Below are positions 27,418 through 35,827 of a DNA stretch of 64,000 bases, in pieces. The stretch's first letter is position 1. Each line of letters starts with the position of its first letter. The notes under the pieces were generated by a model. It had not been told where the DNA came from and made no database searches. It saw nothing but the letters and a program-made list of their open reading frames with translations. The stretch is from contig NZ_CP067100.1 in NCBI RefSeq assembly GCF_016616235.1, positions 6,197,001 through 6,261,000 of the forward strand, written 5' to 3'. The DNA comes from Bradyrhizobium diazoefficiens (lineage in GTDB: Bacteria; Pseudomonadota; Alphaproteobacteria; Rhizobiales; Xanthobacteraceae). The translations under genes were made by a program, and so were the position numbers.

Positions 27418-28731
27418 TCAGGCCTCGGCCGATCGTCCGACGCTGTCATAGACAAAGCCGGCGGCTTTCATCTCTTCGGGGCGATAGATGTTGCGGAGGT
27501 CGACGACGACGGGCTGCGCCATGACGCTCTTCAGCCGGTCGAGATCGAGGCCGCGGAACTGAGTCCATTCAGTGACGACGACGAGCGCGTCGGCGCCTTG
27601 CGCGCAGGAATAGGCATCTTCGCAATAGGTGATATTGGGCAGCTCACCCTTCGCCTGCTCCATGCCGACGGGATCGAATGCCCTGACCTTGGCGCCCATG
27701 TCGATCAGGCCTGTGACCAGCGGGATCGACGGCGCATCGCGCATGTCGTCGGTGTCGGGCTTGAAGGTGAGGCCGAGCACCGCGATGGTCTTGCCGCGCA
27801 GGGAGCCGCCGAGCGCCTGGCTGACTTTCCGCGCCATCGCGCGCTTGCGGTTCTCGTTGACCGCCAGCACGGATTCGACAATGCGCAGCTGCACGTCATG
27901 GTCCTGAGCGATCTTGATCAGCGCCTTGGTGTCCTTGGGAAAGCACGAGCCGCCGAAGCCCGGGCCGGCATGGAGGAATTTGGTGCCGATGCGGTTGTCG
28001 AGGCCAATGCCGCGCGCGACCTCCTGCACGTTGGCACCCGCTTTCTCCGACAGATCGGCGATCTCGTTGATGAAGGTGATCTTGGTCGCGAGGAAGGCGT
28101 TGGCGGCGTATTTGATCATCTCCGCGGTGCGGCGCGCGGTGAACATCAGCGGCGCCTGGTTCAGCGACAACGGGCGGTAGATGTCGCCCATCACCTTGCG
28201 GCCGCGCTCGTCGGAGGTGCCGACCACGATGCGGTCGGGGAACTTGAAGTCGCGGATCGCCGCGCCCTCGCGCAGGAATTCGGGATTGGAGGCGACGACC
28301 ACCTCGGCCTTGGGATTGGCCTCGCGGATGATGCGCTCGACCTCGTCGCCGGTGCCCACCGGCACGGTCGATTTGGTGACGACGACGGTGAAGCCCGACA
28401 GCGCCTGCGCGATCTCTTTGGCGGCGGCGTAGACATAGGACAGATCGGCGTGGCCGTCGCCGCGGCGCGAGGGCGTGCCGACCGCGATGAACACCGCGTC
28501 GGCTTCCGCGACCGGCTTCGACAGATCGGTGGTGAAGTCCAGCCGCCTGGCCCTGACGTTATTGCCGACGAGCTCGTCGAGCCCGGGCTCGTAGATCGGA
28601 ATCTCCCCGCGATGAAGCGCCGCGATCTTCCTCTCGTCCTTGTCGACGCAGGTGACGTCGTGACCGAAATCCGCAAAGCAGGCCCCGGACACCAGTCCCA
28701 CATAGCCCGTGCCGATCATCGCGATTCGCAT
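27418..28731 (-). CDS. ugd: UDP-glucose 6-dehydrogenase
   Basis: 437 residues. The NAD-binding start MRIAMIGTGYVGLVSGACFADFGHDV, the KSTVPVGTGDEVERII segment and the active-site motif FGGSCFPKDTKAL (catalytic Cys) are all present, with the C-terminal UDP-binding domain ending in VVDLRNIY. It oxidises UDP-glucose to UDP-glucuronate in the cytoplasm. With pgm upstream in the pathway and the epimerase at 37736-38758 downstream, it would feed UDP-galacturonate into surface polysaccharide. A longer reading of 14 extra codons at the N-terminus lacks support. Confidence 0.94.
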   Translation of the reverse strand: MRIAMIGTGYVGLVSGACFADFGHDVTCVDKDERKIAALHRGEIPIYEPGLDELVGNNVRARRLDFTTDLSKPVAEADAVFIAVGTPSRRGDGHADLSYVYAAAKEIAQALSGFTVVVTKSTVPVGTGDEVERIIREANPKAEVVVASNPEFLREGAAIRDFKFPDRIVVGTSDERGRKVMGDIYRPLSLNQAPLMFTARRTAEMIKYAANAFLATKITFINEIADLSEKAGANVQEVARGIGLDNRIGTKFLHAGPGFGGSCFPKDTKALIKIAQDHDVQLRIVESVLAVNENRKRAMARKVSQALGGSLRGKTIAVLGLTFKPDTDDMRDAPSIPLVTGLIDMGAKVRAFDPVGMEQAKGELPNITYCEDAYSCAQGADALVVVTEWTQFRGLDLDRLKSVMAQPVVVDLRNIYRPEEMKAAGFVYDSVGRSAEA

Positions 28732-28909
28732 GCAAAAACTCTTTCCGTTGAGGACGGATGTTCCACCGAACACCCTTAGACCATTTCCCTATCCGACCGC
28801 ACGCCCAACATTAGGGCAAACTGCTTCGCGAGCCGAATAAACCTTAACGGCCCTGCGTGACAACAACCGCCGGCGGCCCGCGAAACACGCGACATGCAAT
28901 TGCTGCACT

Positions 28910-29023
28910 CTACGTATGCGACAGATATGCCGCAGGCGCGCGTTTCAAACCATCATAAAGCGAGGTCGTGGCCCGCCAGCCGAGCTTTGCGAAGCGACCG
29001 ATATCGGCAGTTCCGCGCGGCGT
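28910..29023 (-). pseudogene. Remnant of a GDP-L-fucose synthase-like epimerase (C-terminal end only)
   Basis: The minus strand encodes TPRGTADIGRFAKLGWRATT, then SLYDGLKRAPAAYLSHT and a TAG stop. This matches the C-terminal pattern of GDP-L-fucose synthase (TPRKLLDVTRLxxLGW, then SLExGL, then xxxWFL in E. coli WcaG). Upstream of this point the reading frame runs into Arg/Cys-rich nonsense and then into the 137-residue secreted protein gene in another frame. Only about 37 codons survive, so it is a fragment left by a deletion or rearrangement. Confidence 0.6.
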
Positions 29024-29046
29024 GCAGGCGCAGCGTCGGCGGCGTC

Positions 29047-29460
29047 CTACTCCGGCTGGCTGACGGTGCTCACCACCAGCGGCGGGCTCGGCCGGGAGAT
29101 CGTGATCTGGACGGTGGAGGTGCCGGCGTCGTGCCGATTCTTGCCGACGATCACGAGCGTGAACGCATCCGTGCCGGTGAAATCGGGTTTCGCAAAATAG
29201 CGAAAGCCCGGGCCGACCAGAACAAGTTCGCCCCTCTTCGGCTTGTCCGCGATCGCAACACTGTAGATCTGCATCGTCGACCAGCGCAGACCCTGGATGC
29301 AGTCGGCGCCCGGCGCGATCGTCATCGACCATTCCATCGTGTCGCCGGCGAGCCGGTAGGGCTTGATGTCGCGCATGCAGCTCGGAGTGGCTTGAGCGGC
29401 AGCGGCCGACGCCAGGACGGCCAGCATGCAGGCGGAAGCAAAAATCGCGATTCGGGACAC
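29047..29460 (-). CDS. Secreted CIQGLRW protein, copy A
   Basis: 137 residues starting at GTG with AGGA nine bases upstream. A clear signal peptide (MSRIAIFASACMLAVLASAAAAQA) precedes a mature domain of about 112 residues predicted to be all beta, with two cysteines (PSCMRDI and ADCIQGLRWST). No named family was recognised. A paralogue at 37356-37730 shares the CIQGLRWST block, the PKRGELVLVGPGFRYF-type strand and the closing TSTVQITIS-type strand, with both cysteines conserved. It is probably periplasmic or surface-exposed. Confidence 0.8.
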   Translation of the reverse strand: MSRIAIFASACMLAVLASAAAAQATPSCMRDIKPYRLAGDTMEWSMTIAPGADCIQGLRWSTMQIYSVAIADKPKRGELVLVGPGFRYFAKPDFTGTDAFTLVIVGKNRHDAGTSTVQITISRPSPPLVVSTVSQPE

Positions 29461-30011
29461 GGCGCGGTCCTCACTGGTGTAATCCCGAGGCAATACAGCA
29501 CCGGGCCTGAAGGTTTGGTGAGGGAGCGACGGCAGCCCCTCTGTGTGGTTAACGCCGACTAACCGACGATGCGCCTGCTCGGCAAGGTCCGTGTGCTGCC
29601 GACCTGCGGAGACGCAATGACACACCGCTCAATATCCGGAGATTCCCGAGCATGGTGATCGTTTCGTGAAGTGACGCAGTGGCTGAAGGACGCTGCGGAC
29701 GATCAACCGGCAGCGCTTCAACGTCGACCGCGCCGCCAACCATACGAGAATCTGGCTGGATAATGCCAATCGGGTCCGAGATCGCATCGATGAGCATCGC
29801 CGACTTCCGTGCTTTTACGGTGTCCCCTCACAGGAATTGCCGAAGCTCGCGGAGCTGCGTCATCATTTCAGTCCGGACGATGTGCCGTCTCCGCAAAAAC
29901 GGAACTCACTCTAGAGAAAACTCGCTGCTCGCAATTTTAGTCAATCAAGAACCTGCCTTTAAAGCGGTCCGTGAATCATCGCGTCCAACAGCAGCATTCA
30001 ACCGGGGCATC
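29461..30011. other. 551-base leader/intergenic region before the large hydrolase
   Basis: No gene recognised. The large hydrolase frame stays open through part of this stretch, but the extra residues are low in plausibility (many Arg/Ser/Cys, no signal). The base composition becomes more AT-rich toward the right end (29890-29960). No convincing promoter pair was found by eye. Confidence 0.5.
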
Positions 30012-33000
30012 ATGTCTTCTCAGTCATCACCGCAGTTCGTCACCAAAACAGCGACGTCCACTGCCGCATTCGTCGACTCGATCGGCGTCAACACCCACAT
30101 CTCGTTCGACAACTCGCCTTACGCCAACATCGACAAGGTATCGACGGCGCTGGGTTATCTCGGCATTCTCAACATTCGCGACAATCTGTCCACCTCCACG
30201 GTCGGATCGAACAACTTCGCCGTTCTGGCCGCTCAAGGTTACAAGTTCGATCTCGTGGCGAGTCCGTCGAAAGACTCGACCCTCGACGTGAGCAAGTTGA
30301 TCACTGCGCTGGACAGCTACGCTAACCAGTATGCCGGGAGCATCGCCGCGATCGAAGGGCCGAACGAAGTCAATATCTGGAAGATAAGCTACAACGGGGT
30401 AATCTCGATTGCTTCCGCCGCAGAGATTCAGAAGCAGATATTCACGGCCGTCAACGCCGACAACCTCCTCAAGGATATCCCGGTCTACAACGTTTCGATC
30501 GGCTCGACGGATACCAGCCAGTTTCAGCAGCTCGGCAACCTGTCCGGATACACCGACTACGCCAACGAGCATGCCTATGTCATGTCGACGACTCCGATTT
30601 CAAACGGTCTCGACTATCTGTTGTCGTTCGCCCAGATCAGCGCTCCTGGAAAGCCGACTGTCATCACGGAAGCCGGCTACAACACGTTGACGAGCTACTG
30701 GTACGACGGCGTCAACGAGGCAGTTCAGGCCAAGTACACGCTCAATACGCTCATGGATGCCTACCAAAAGGGAGTGTCGCAAACCTATCTCTACGAGCTG
30801 CTCGACGAACCGAATCTTGGCACCAATAACAAGGAAAGCTATTTCGGCCTGTTTCATGCGGACGGCTCGCCGAAGCCGGTGGCCACGGCGATTCACAACC
30901 TCACGCAGATTCTCAAAGACGGCGGGCAAAACGCGACGTCCGCATCCGGCAGCCTTACCTACGCATTGTCGGGCGCGCCAACGACGTCGCACGACATGGT
31001 GTTCGCCAAGAGCAACGGCAGCATGGATCTCGTGCTATGGGCCGAACCGGTGCTGTGGAATCAGAACACGCACAGCGAGGTGAAGGCGACAGCTTCGGTC
31101 GTGACCGTCACGCTCGATCAGACCGCATCGCTGGTGAAGGTCTATGATCCGATGGTGAGCAGCAATCCGATCGCGACCTACGCCAACGTCAGCAGCATCC
31201 AGGTCAACGTTTCCGACCACCCGCTGGTGATCGAGGTAACGCCGGTGCTCAAGGCCATCGCGGCAGCGGCAGCCCCGATCCTGTCCAACACGACCAGCAC
31301 CTATGTCGGCGGCGTGCTCGCGACCGAGACCACGACCTACTCCGATGGCTCGAACAATCTTTCCGACACCAAGACCTACACCGCGGGCGTACTGACGCGG
31401 GACACCATCCTTCACACCGACAATTCGAAGGACATCTACCTCTACAACATCAAGAACCAGAGCTACGTCTCCGAGCACGACGTATTCGACGCGACAGGGG
31501 TCATGACGTCGTCCATCCGTACGCACGCCGACGGCACCTTCGACTACGCCTACAACCTCGCGACAGACGGCAGCAAGACCACCGACAAGTACAATTCGGC
31601 GGGATTGCTTCTATCCGAGACGATCCTGCACACCGATGGATCGTCCGACGTGAAGACGTACGCCAACGGCGTCATCACAAACGGCACCCTGAAATATACG
31701 TCCGGCTCCGTGGCGTCGATCGTCGACAGCTACACGAGCGGAACGCTCGCCAGCGAAGTCATCAAATACGCGACCGGCTCATCCGACGCGTTCGAGGTCA
31801 AGACCTACACCAATGGCGTGCTGACCAAGGACGACATCGTCCACGCCGACAATTCGGAGGACATCTACTACTACAACGTTCAGAACAGGGACTTCGTTGC
31901 CGGTCACGACACCTACAACTCGGCGAGAGTCTTGACCTCATCGGTGCACACGCATGCCGATGGCACGCTGGCCTACTCGTACACTCTCGCCGCTGACGGC
32001 ACCAAGACGACGGACGTGTACGACGCCGCGGGCGGCCTGGTTTCCGATACGGTCGTTCGCACGAACGGGTGCTCGGACGTCAAGACCTATTCGAAGGGCA
32101 TGCTGACTGGCGAGACGATCAAGTATGCGCCGGGCGGGCCTGACCTCAGCGAGGTCAAGGTCTACAGTGCCGGCGTCCTCACCTCGGACACGATCGTGCA
32201 TGCCGACAAGTCGAAGGACATCTACCTGTCCGGCATTCAGAACAAGTCTTACGTCGCCGAGCACGACGCCTACAACGCGGCGGGCGTCCTCACCTCGGCT
32301 GTCCGCACCCACACCGACGGCTCGCTGGACTATACCTACAATCTCGCATCGGACGGCAGCAAGATCACGGATCAGTACAGCGCATCAGGCGCGCTGGTCT
32401 CCGACAGCGTCGTCCGCGCCAGCGGCTGGTCCGAGGTCAAGAGCTACGCAAACGGATCGCTGTCCAGCGACATCGTGAGATACGCGCCGGGCTCCACCGA
32501 CCTCATAGACACCAAGACCTATACGGCCGACGTGCTAAGCAACGAAACGATCGTGCACGCCAGCAAGGCCAGGGATGTGTTCGACTGGAACGTCGCCGGC
32601 AAGAGCTACAGCGCAGACCATTTCGCGTATGACGCCGCCATGCGGATGGTGACCGCCGACTTCACCAATGTCGACGGCTCGCACAACCAGACGGCCTATC
32701 TCGCCGGCGCCTCGCTGACCTCGGCCACCGGCGTATCGGACACGCTCACGGCCGCGAGCACCGGCGGTGACAGTTTCGTTTTCGGTCCGAACTCCGGCAG
32801 CGACACTATCGTTGGCTTCCACGCCGGAAATGCCTCAAACCACGACATCATCGTGCTCGACAATTCCGTGGTCAGCGACTTCGGCCATCTCGCCATGCAG
32901 CAGATCGACCGCGACACGCGGATCACGCTCGATGCCCATGATTCGATCCTGGTCAAGAACGTGCTGCCCTCGGCACTGACCAGCGCGGATTTCCATTTCG

Positions 33001-33026
33001 TCCAGCATGGCTGGGCGCTGAGCTGA
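30012..33026 (+). CDS. Large exported glycoside hydrolase with repeat region and RTX-like C-terminus
   Basis: 1004 residues in four parts. (1) Residues about 15-330 are a (beta/alpha)8 glycoside hydrolase of clan GH-A type: IEGPNE gives the acid/base Glu119 and VITEAGYNT the nucleophile Glu220, and TYLYELLDEPNLGTNNKESYFGLF closes the barrel. (2) About 330-415 is a beta-type linker domain. (3) Four repeat units begin at residues 454, 597, 716 and 835 with KTYTxGVLTxDxIxHxDxSxDIY. (4) The C-terminus (about 915-1004) has SFVFGPNSGSDTIVGF, like the end of type-I-secreted RTX proteins. There is no N-terminal signal, which fits type I secretion. Its catalytic domain is homologous to the protein at 59904-61205. 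The polysaccharide cut is unknown. Confidence 0.82.
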   Translation: MSSQSSPQFVTKTATSTAAFVDSIGVNTHISFDNSPYANIDKVSTALGYLGILNIRDNLSTSTVGSNNFAVLAAQGYKFDLVASPSKDSTLDVSKLITALDSYANQYAGSIAAIEGPNEVNIWKISYNGVISIASAAEIQKQIFTAVNADNLLKDIPVYNVSIGSTDTSQFQQLGNLSGYTDYANEHAYVMSTTPISNGLDYLLSFAQISAPGKPTVITEAGYNTLTSYWYDGVNEAVQAKYTLNTLMDAYQKGVSQTYLYELLDEPNLGTNNKESYFGLFHADGSPKPVATAIHNLTQILKDGGQNATSASGSLTYALSGAPTTSHDMVFAKSNGSMDLVLWAEPVLWNQNTHSEVKATASVVTVTLDQTASLVKVYDPMVSSNPIATYANVSSIQVNVSDHPLVIEVTPVLKAIAAAAAPILSNTTSTYVGGVLATETTTYSDGSNNLSDTKTYTAGVLTRDTILHTDNSKDIYLYNIKNQSYVSEHDVFDATGVMTSSIRTHADGTFDYAYNLATDGSKTTDKYNSAGLLLSETILHTDGSSDVKTYANGVITNGTLKYTSGSVASIVDSYTSGTLASEVIKYATGSSDAFEVKTYTNGVLTKDDIVHADNSEDIYYYNVQNRDFVAGHDTYNSARVLTSSVHTHADGTLAYSYTLAADGTKTTDVYDAAGGLVSDTVVRTNGCSDVKTYSKGMLTGETIKYAPGGPDLSEVKVYSAGVLTSDTIVHADKSKDIYLSGIQNKSYVAEHDAYNAAGVLTSAVRTHTDGSLDYTYNLASDGSKITDQYSASGALVSDSVVRASGWSEVKSYANGSLSSDIVRYAPGSTDLIDTKTYTADVLSNETIVHASKARDVFDWNVAGKSYSADHFAYDAAMRMVTADFTNVDGSHNQTAYLAGASLTSATGVSDTLTAASTGGDSFVFGPNSGSDTIVGFHAGNASNHDIIVLDNSVVSDFGHLAMQQIDRDTRITLDAHDSILVKNVLPSALTSADFHFVQHGWALS

Positions 33027-33089
33027 GGTCCTCCAGGAGAAAGAACGGGGCCGCCGGTTGTCCTTTGGGCGAGCGGCGGCCTCGCTTCG

Positions 33090-34157
33090 TCAGGAAGCCG
33101 CCAGCGAAGTCGCGCCGGACTTGAATGCGACGGCCCTGCTTCGCAGGATGCGCCGTACCGGCTCGTCGAAATAATAATATGTTACATGCGCCGCGCACAG
33201 CGAGCCGATCACGCCGGTGATCACGATCAGTGGTTGCGGCAGATGCAGACGCGGCGCGATCACGAAGACCATCGCGAGGCAGATGGGACGGTGGATGCCG
33301 TAGAGAGGATACGAGATGGCGCCGAGCCATTCGAGCAGCGCCTGCCCGGAGTTCCCGCCCGCGCGCGCACCGAGTAGCGTGAGCAGCGGAAAGACCAGCA
33401 GGATACAGACCATGTCGTATCCGACACCTCCGGCATTCGGAACCGAAAACAGACCCAGCAACACGGCGAGCAGAAGCCATGGATTGATGCCCGAGATCCA
33501 ATCCAGCCGCTTCTCGGCATAGAGGTTGTGGACCAGAAGACCGGCGCTGAAGCCGACCAACACCCGCAACGTTCCGAGCCAGAACTGGTCGATGAGGCCA
33601 CCGCCGTCGATCCGCGCGTATTGCGGAAACAGGCAGAGTCCCAGGACAGCCGCGCTTGCGAACAACAGGACGGGCGATACCCGCACCAAGAACCGCGCCC
33701 AGATCAGGTTTGCGACCATTTCGAAGAAGATCGACCAGAACGGCGTGTTGAGCGGATAGATTCCGCCACCGAGCGCGCTCGGCCAGAAATAGAACGGTAT
33801 GAGAAAAAGGTTTAGGCCGAATGCAACGGCGACATCGGGCGCGCCGAATGTCGGATTCCTGGTGAGCGTCGCGAGGACGAGATAGTAGAGCCCGCCGAGG
33901 ACCATCCCCAGCAGGATGACCGGATAGAGTCGGATGACACGCTGAACCAGGAAATTCTTGAACGTCATGTTCTCTGCAAGGCGACGGCCGTAGGCATGCG
34001 CCATGACGAATCCGCTTAGGCAGAAGAAGAAGTCGACGGCGAGGTAGCCGTGCGTGAAGAACCAGCGCTGCTCGGTCCAATTGCCGAGGTGTAGGAACAG
34101 CACGGAAATGGCAGCGACCCCGCGCATGCCGTCAAGTGTGTGAAGCTTTTCTGACAC
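33090..34157 (-). CDS. Acyltransferase-3 family membrane protein, copy A (2 of 7)
   Basis: 355 residues, about ten membrane helices, GTG start. The N-terminus MSEKLHTLDGMRGVAAISVLFLHLGNW and loop GYLAVDFFFCLSGFVMAHAYG carry the family Arg and His. Of the first 60 residues, 51 are identical by eye to the protein at 40115-41182, which is also 355 residues and also GTG-started, so these are recent paralogues in opposite orientation. It would O-acylate a glycan at the inner membrane. It is convergent with the large hydrolase, with 63 bases between stops. Confidence 0.88.
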   Translation of the reverse strand: MSEKLHTLDGMRGVAAISVLFLHLGNWTEQRWFFTHGYLAVDFFFCLSGFVMAHAYGRRLAENMTFKNFLVQRVIRLYPVILLGMVLGGLYYLVLATLTRNPTFGAPDVAVAFGLNLFLIPFYFWPSALGGGIYPLNTPFWSIFFEMVANLIWARFLVRVSPVLLFASAAVLGLCLFPQYARIDGGGLIDQFWLGTLRVLVGFSAGLLVHNLYAEKRLDWISGINPWLLLAVLLGLFSVPNAGGVGYDMVCILLVFPLLTLLGARAGGNSGQALLEWLGAISYPLYGIHRPICLAMVFVIAPRLHLPQPLIVITGVIGSLCAAHVTYYYFDEPVRRILRSRAVAFKSGATSLAAS

Positions 34158-34763
34158 GAGAGGCTGCTCACCATGTTGCTAGACATTGCGATCGATGTCG
34201 CGAGGAGAGCGGGCGAAATGAAGCTCTTTTAAGGAAAGCTTCAGCATTGCTGCACGGCATATTCAGCGTGACATTCACAGTGCCCTTTAAAAGATGCGCA
34301 TATGAGCTGCGTGCAAAAACAATTGGCCCGACATGATCGAATGCGGCGCATGCATGACTTCAAATGCTCGATCGCAGGCGCCGGGCACCAGCTCCATCAG
34401 GGCGCGCCCTGCCTGTTGCTGCACATCGTCGCGGCTTCAACTTCGCGTGGGCAACGAAACAGCATTCGGAATCTCGCAGACCGCCTCGCGCCTTCGGGGA
34501 ATGCATAACCTAAAATTCCAAAAATGGGCGGCCTACGGCAATATAATACCTCACACCCGCCTCGGCCCCCTTCACCTTCACACCGTTTGTCGTTATGGCG
34601 CTCATGCAGTTGACGAGGGTTCGGTCCTATCCGGCCCAGTGCCGCGGGGGACCTACGTCAGATGCGTTTCATACCGACTGATTGAGATTCCAGGGCGCCG
34701 CCATCTGCGCAAAGGCGAAGGAGCCACCGCAAGCGCCGCCGCATCGCGCAGCAAAGGTTTTTC
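34158..34763. other. 606-base AT-richer intergenic region with a possible acyltransferase scrap
   Basis: No intact gene recognised. At 34669-34713 the plus strand encodes SYRLIEIPGRRHLRK, which looks like the C-terminal tail of an acyltransferase-3 protein (SYRxIExPxRRxLRR), but only 15 residues match and the frame around them is not credible. The remainder shows nothing identifiable. Confidence 0.4.
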
Positions 34764-35129
34764 GTGTTTGGTTATGTCAGAGGCCCTCATGGACGGACGC
34801 CGCCGGATCCCTCCGTCTGGCACCCATGGCGACTGTTCCTGCCGGCGCGGGATCCGGAAGGATATCTTGTCATCGGCTCCGTCTGGCGGCGCAGAGCGGG
34901 CGCCACCTGGCAATACAAGTCGAGAACCACGTCCATCCTGGCGAAGATTTACGAGCGCGAACGTCCAGATTCCTACGATCAGTGGCACAAGTGGAACTTG
35001 CTCGGCTGGCCGACGCGGTCCGTCGAGGGCCAGATCCTGCTCGGCAGGGTGTGGCGCCGGCGTCGCGACGGCAAATGGGAATACCGGAACCGATCCGACG
35101 AGACGGATCGGATTCCCGGCGATTGGTAA
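34764..35129 (+). CDS. WHxW-repeat mini-protein, two-repeat form
   Basis: 121 residues starting at GTG, no signal peptide, no named family recognised. It holds two copies of one unit: VWHPWRLFLPARDPEGYLVIGSVWRRR (about 18-44) and QWHKWNLLGWPTRSVEGQILLGRVWRRR (about 73-100), each followed by a WQYKSR/WEYRNR strand. A single-copy relative is encoded at 41917-42123. The Trp, Arg and Gly pattern suggests a small beta-barrel that may bind a charged ligand. The start is uncertain. It lies divergent from acyltransferase copy A, with the next gene beginning at the base after its stop codon. Confidence 0.65.
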   Translation: MFGYVRGPHGRTPPDPSVWHPWRLFLPARDPEGYLVIGSVWRRRAGATWQYKSRTTSILAKIYERERPDSYDQWHKWNLLGWPTRSVEGQILLGRVWRRRRDGKWEYRNRSDETDRIPGDW

Positions 35130-35408
35130 ATGATAAGGCAAAACATGCGGGAATGGCATCCTCCGATAAAGACATCGCGAATGGCAGTGGCGGCACTGCT
35201 CACATGCATTGCCTCGGGCGGCTTGTCGGCCGCCGTCGCGGGGCCGAGCCCGGAGGTCGCACGCAAGTGCATGCGCTTGTCCTACATTGCCTATCCCTAC
35301 AAGCGGCCAGGCTCGGTCAAGATGAGCGGCGACCGGCAGTCGTACTTCCGCGACTGCATGGCCAAGGAAGGCAACGTGCCAGAACCGACACCACCCAAAG
35401 CGTCCTGA
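35130..35408 (+). CDS. Small secreted two-cysteine protein, copy 1
   Basis: 92 residues. A signal-like hydrophobic stretch (RMAVAALLTCIASGGLSAAVAG) is followed by a mature part of about 55 residues: KCMRLSYIAYPYKRPGSVKMSGDRQSYFRDCMAKEGNV. A paralogue is encoded convergently at 35429-35683, with the same C-x(n)-PGSVK-G-QxYFxxC pattern. The two cysteines could form a disulfide in the periplasm. The ATG abuts the previous stop, suggesting translational coupling; an in-frame ATG at the hydrophobic stretch (codon 18) is also possible. Confidence 0.65.
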   Translation: MIRQNMREWHPPIKTSRMAVAALLTCIASGGLSAAVAGPSPEVARKCMRLSYIAYPYKRPGSVKMSGDRQSYFRDCMAKEGNVPEPTPPKAS

Positions 35409-35428
35409 CCGGGCGCACGCGCCACCCG

Positions 35429-35683
35429 TCACTTGCTGCTGTCATCGACCTTGCCGTTGTTGGCAACGCACTTGTTGAAATAGGCCTGTTGATCGCGTCC
35501 CGAGCCCTTGACACTGCCTGCGGCCGGATTGCCAGGCTCACGCGGCGGGAATTGCTTCGTGGTGAGCGCTTTGCAGGTTCTGGCCAGTTGAGCGTCGATC
35601 GCCGAGGCGTGCTCGGTGGTCGACAGACCGGCAAGACAGGCCACGGCAAGTATCGCGCCGCCGAATCTCATTCTCGTATACAT
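35429..35683 (-). CDS. Small secreted two-cysteine protein, copy 2
   Basis: 84 residues with an excellent AGGAGG ribosome binding site. Signal peptide MYTRMRFGGAILAVACLAGLSTTEHASA, then a mature part with RTCKALTTKQFPP, GSVKGSGRDQQAYFNKCVANNGKV. It is related to the convergent neighbour: both cysteines and the GSVK-x-G-xQxYFxxC core match. Such small periplasmic proteins are uncharacterised in rhizobia. The tail-to-tail arrangement suggests an inverted tandem duplication. Confidence 0.75.
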   Translation of the reverse strand: MYTRMRFGGAILAVACLAGLSTTEHASAIDAQLARTCKALTTKQFPPREPGNPAAGSVKGSGRDQQAYFNKCVANNGKVDDSSK

Positions 35684-35827
35684 TGTCCCCTCCTTGCGCA
35701 GGGCGGAGCCGAGAGCGCCAACCCTTCCGATATCCCCTCTTTGAAAATGGGGCGGCAAGCTGACATTCTACGCATTCCCGGCCATTGTTGCATCCCAATG
35801 TGCACGAGGGTCTCGGCCGGCTGAGGC

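Noticed and set aside
27349..28779. A 476-residue open frame opposite ugd
   Set aside because: Shadow frame with low-complexity Asp/Arg/Gly composition and no recognisable fold.
29679..30011. N-terminal extension of the large hydrolase by 111 codons
   Set aside because: The extra residues are Arg/Ser/Cys-rich without a signal or domain, and homology to the second hydrolase begins shortly after the chosen ATG.
34333..35133. A 266-residue open frame overlapping the WHxW mini-protein
   Set aside because: Composition is implausible (Cys/Ser/Arg-rich), it runs through the intergenic gap, and the WHxW frame has an internal repeat and a paralogue.
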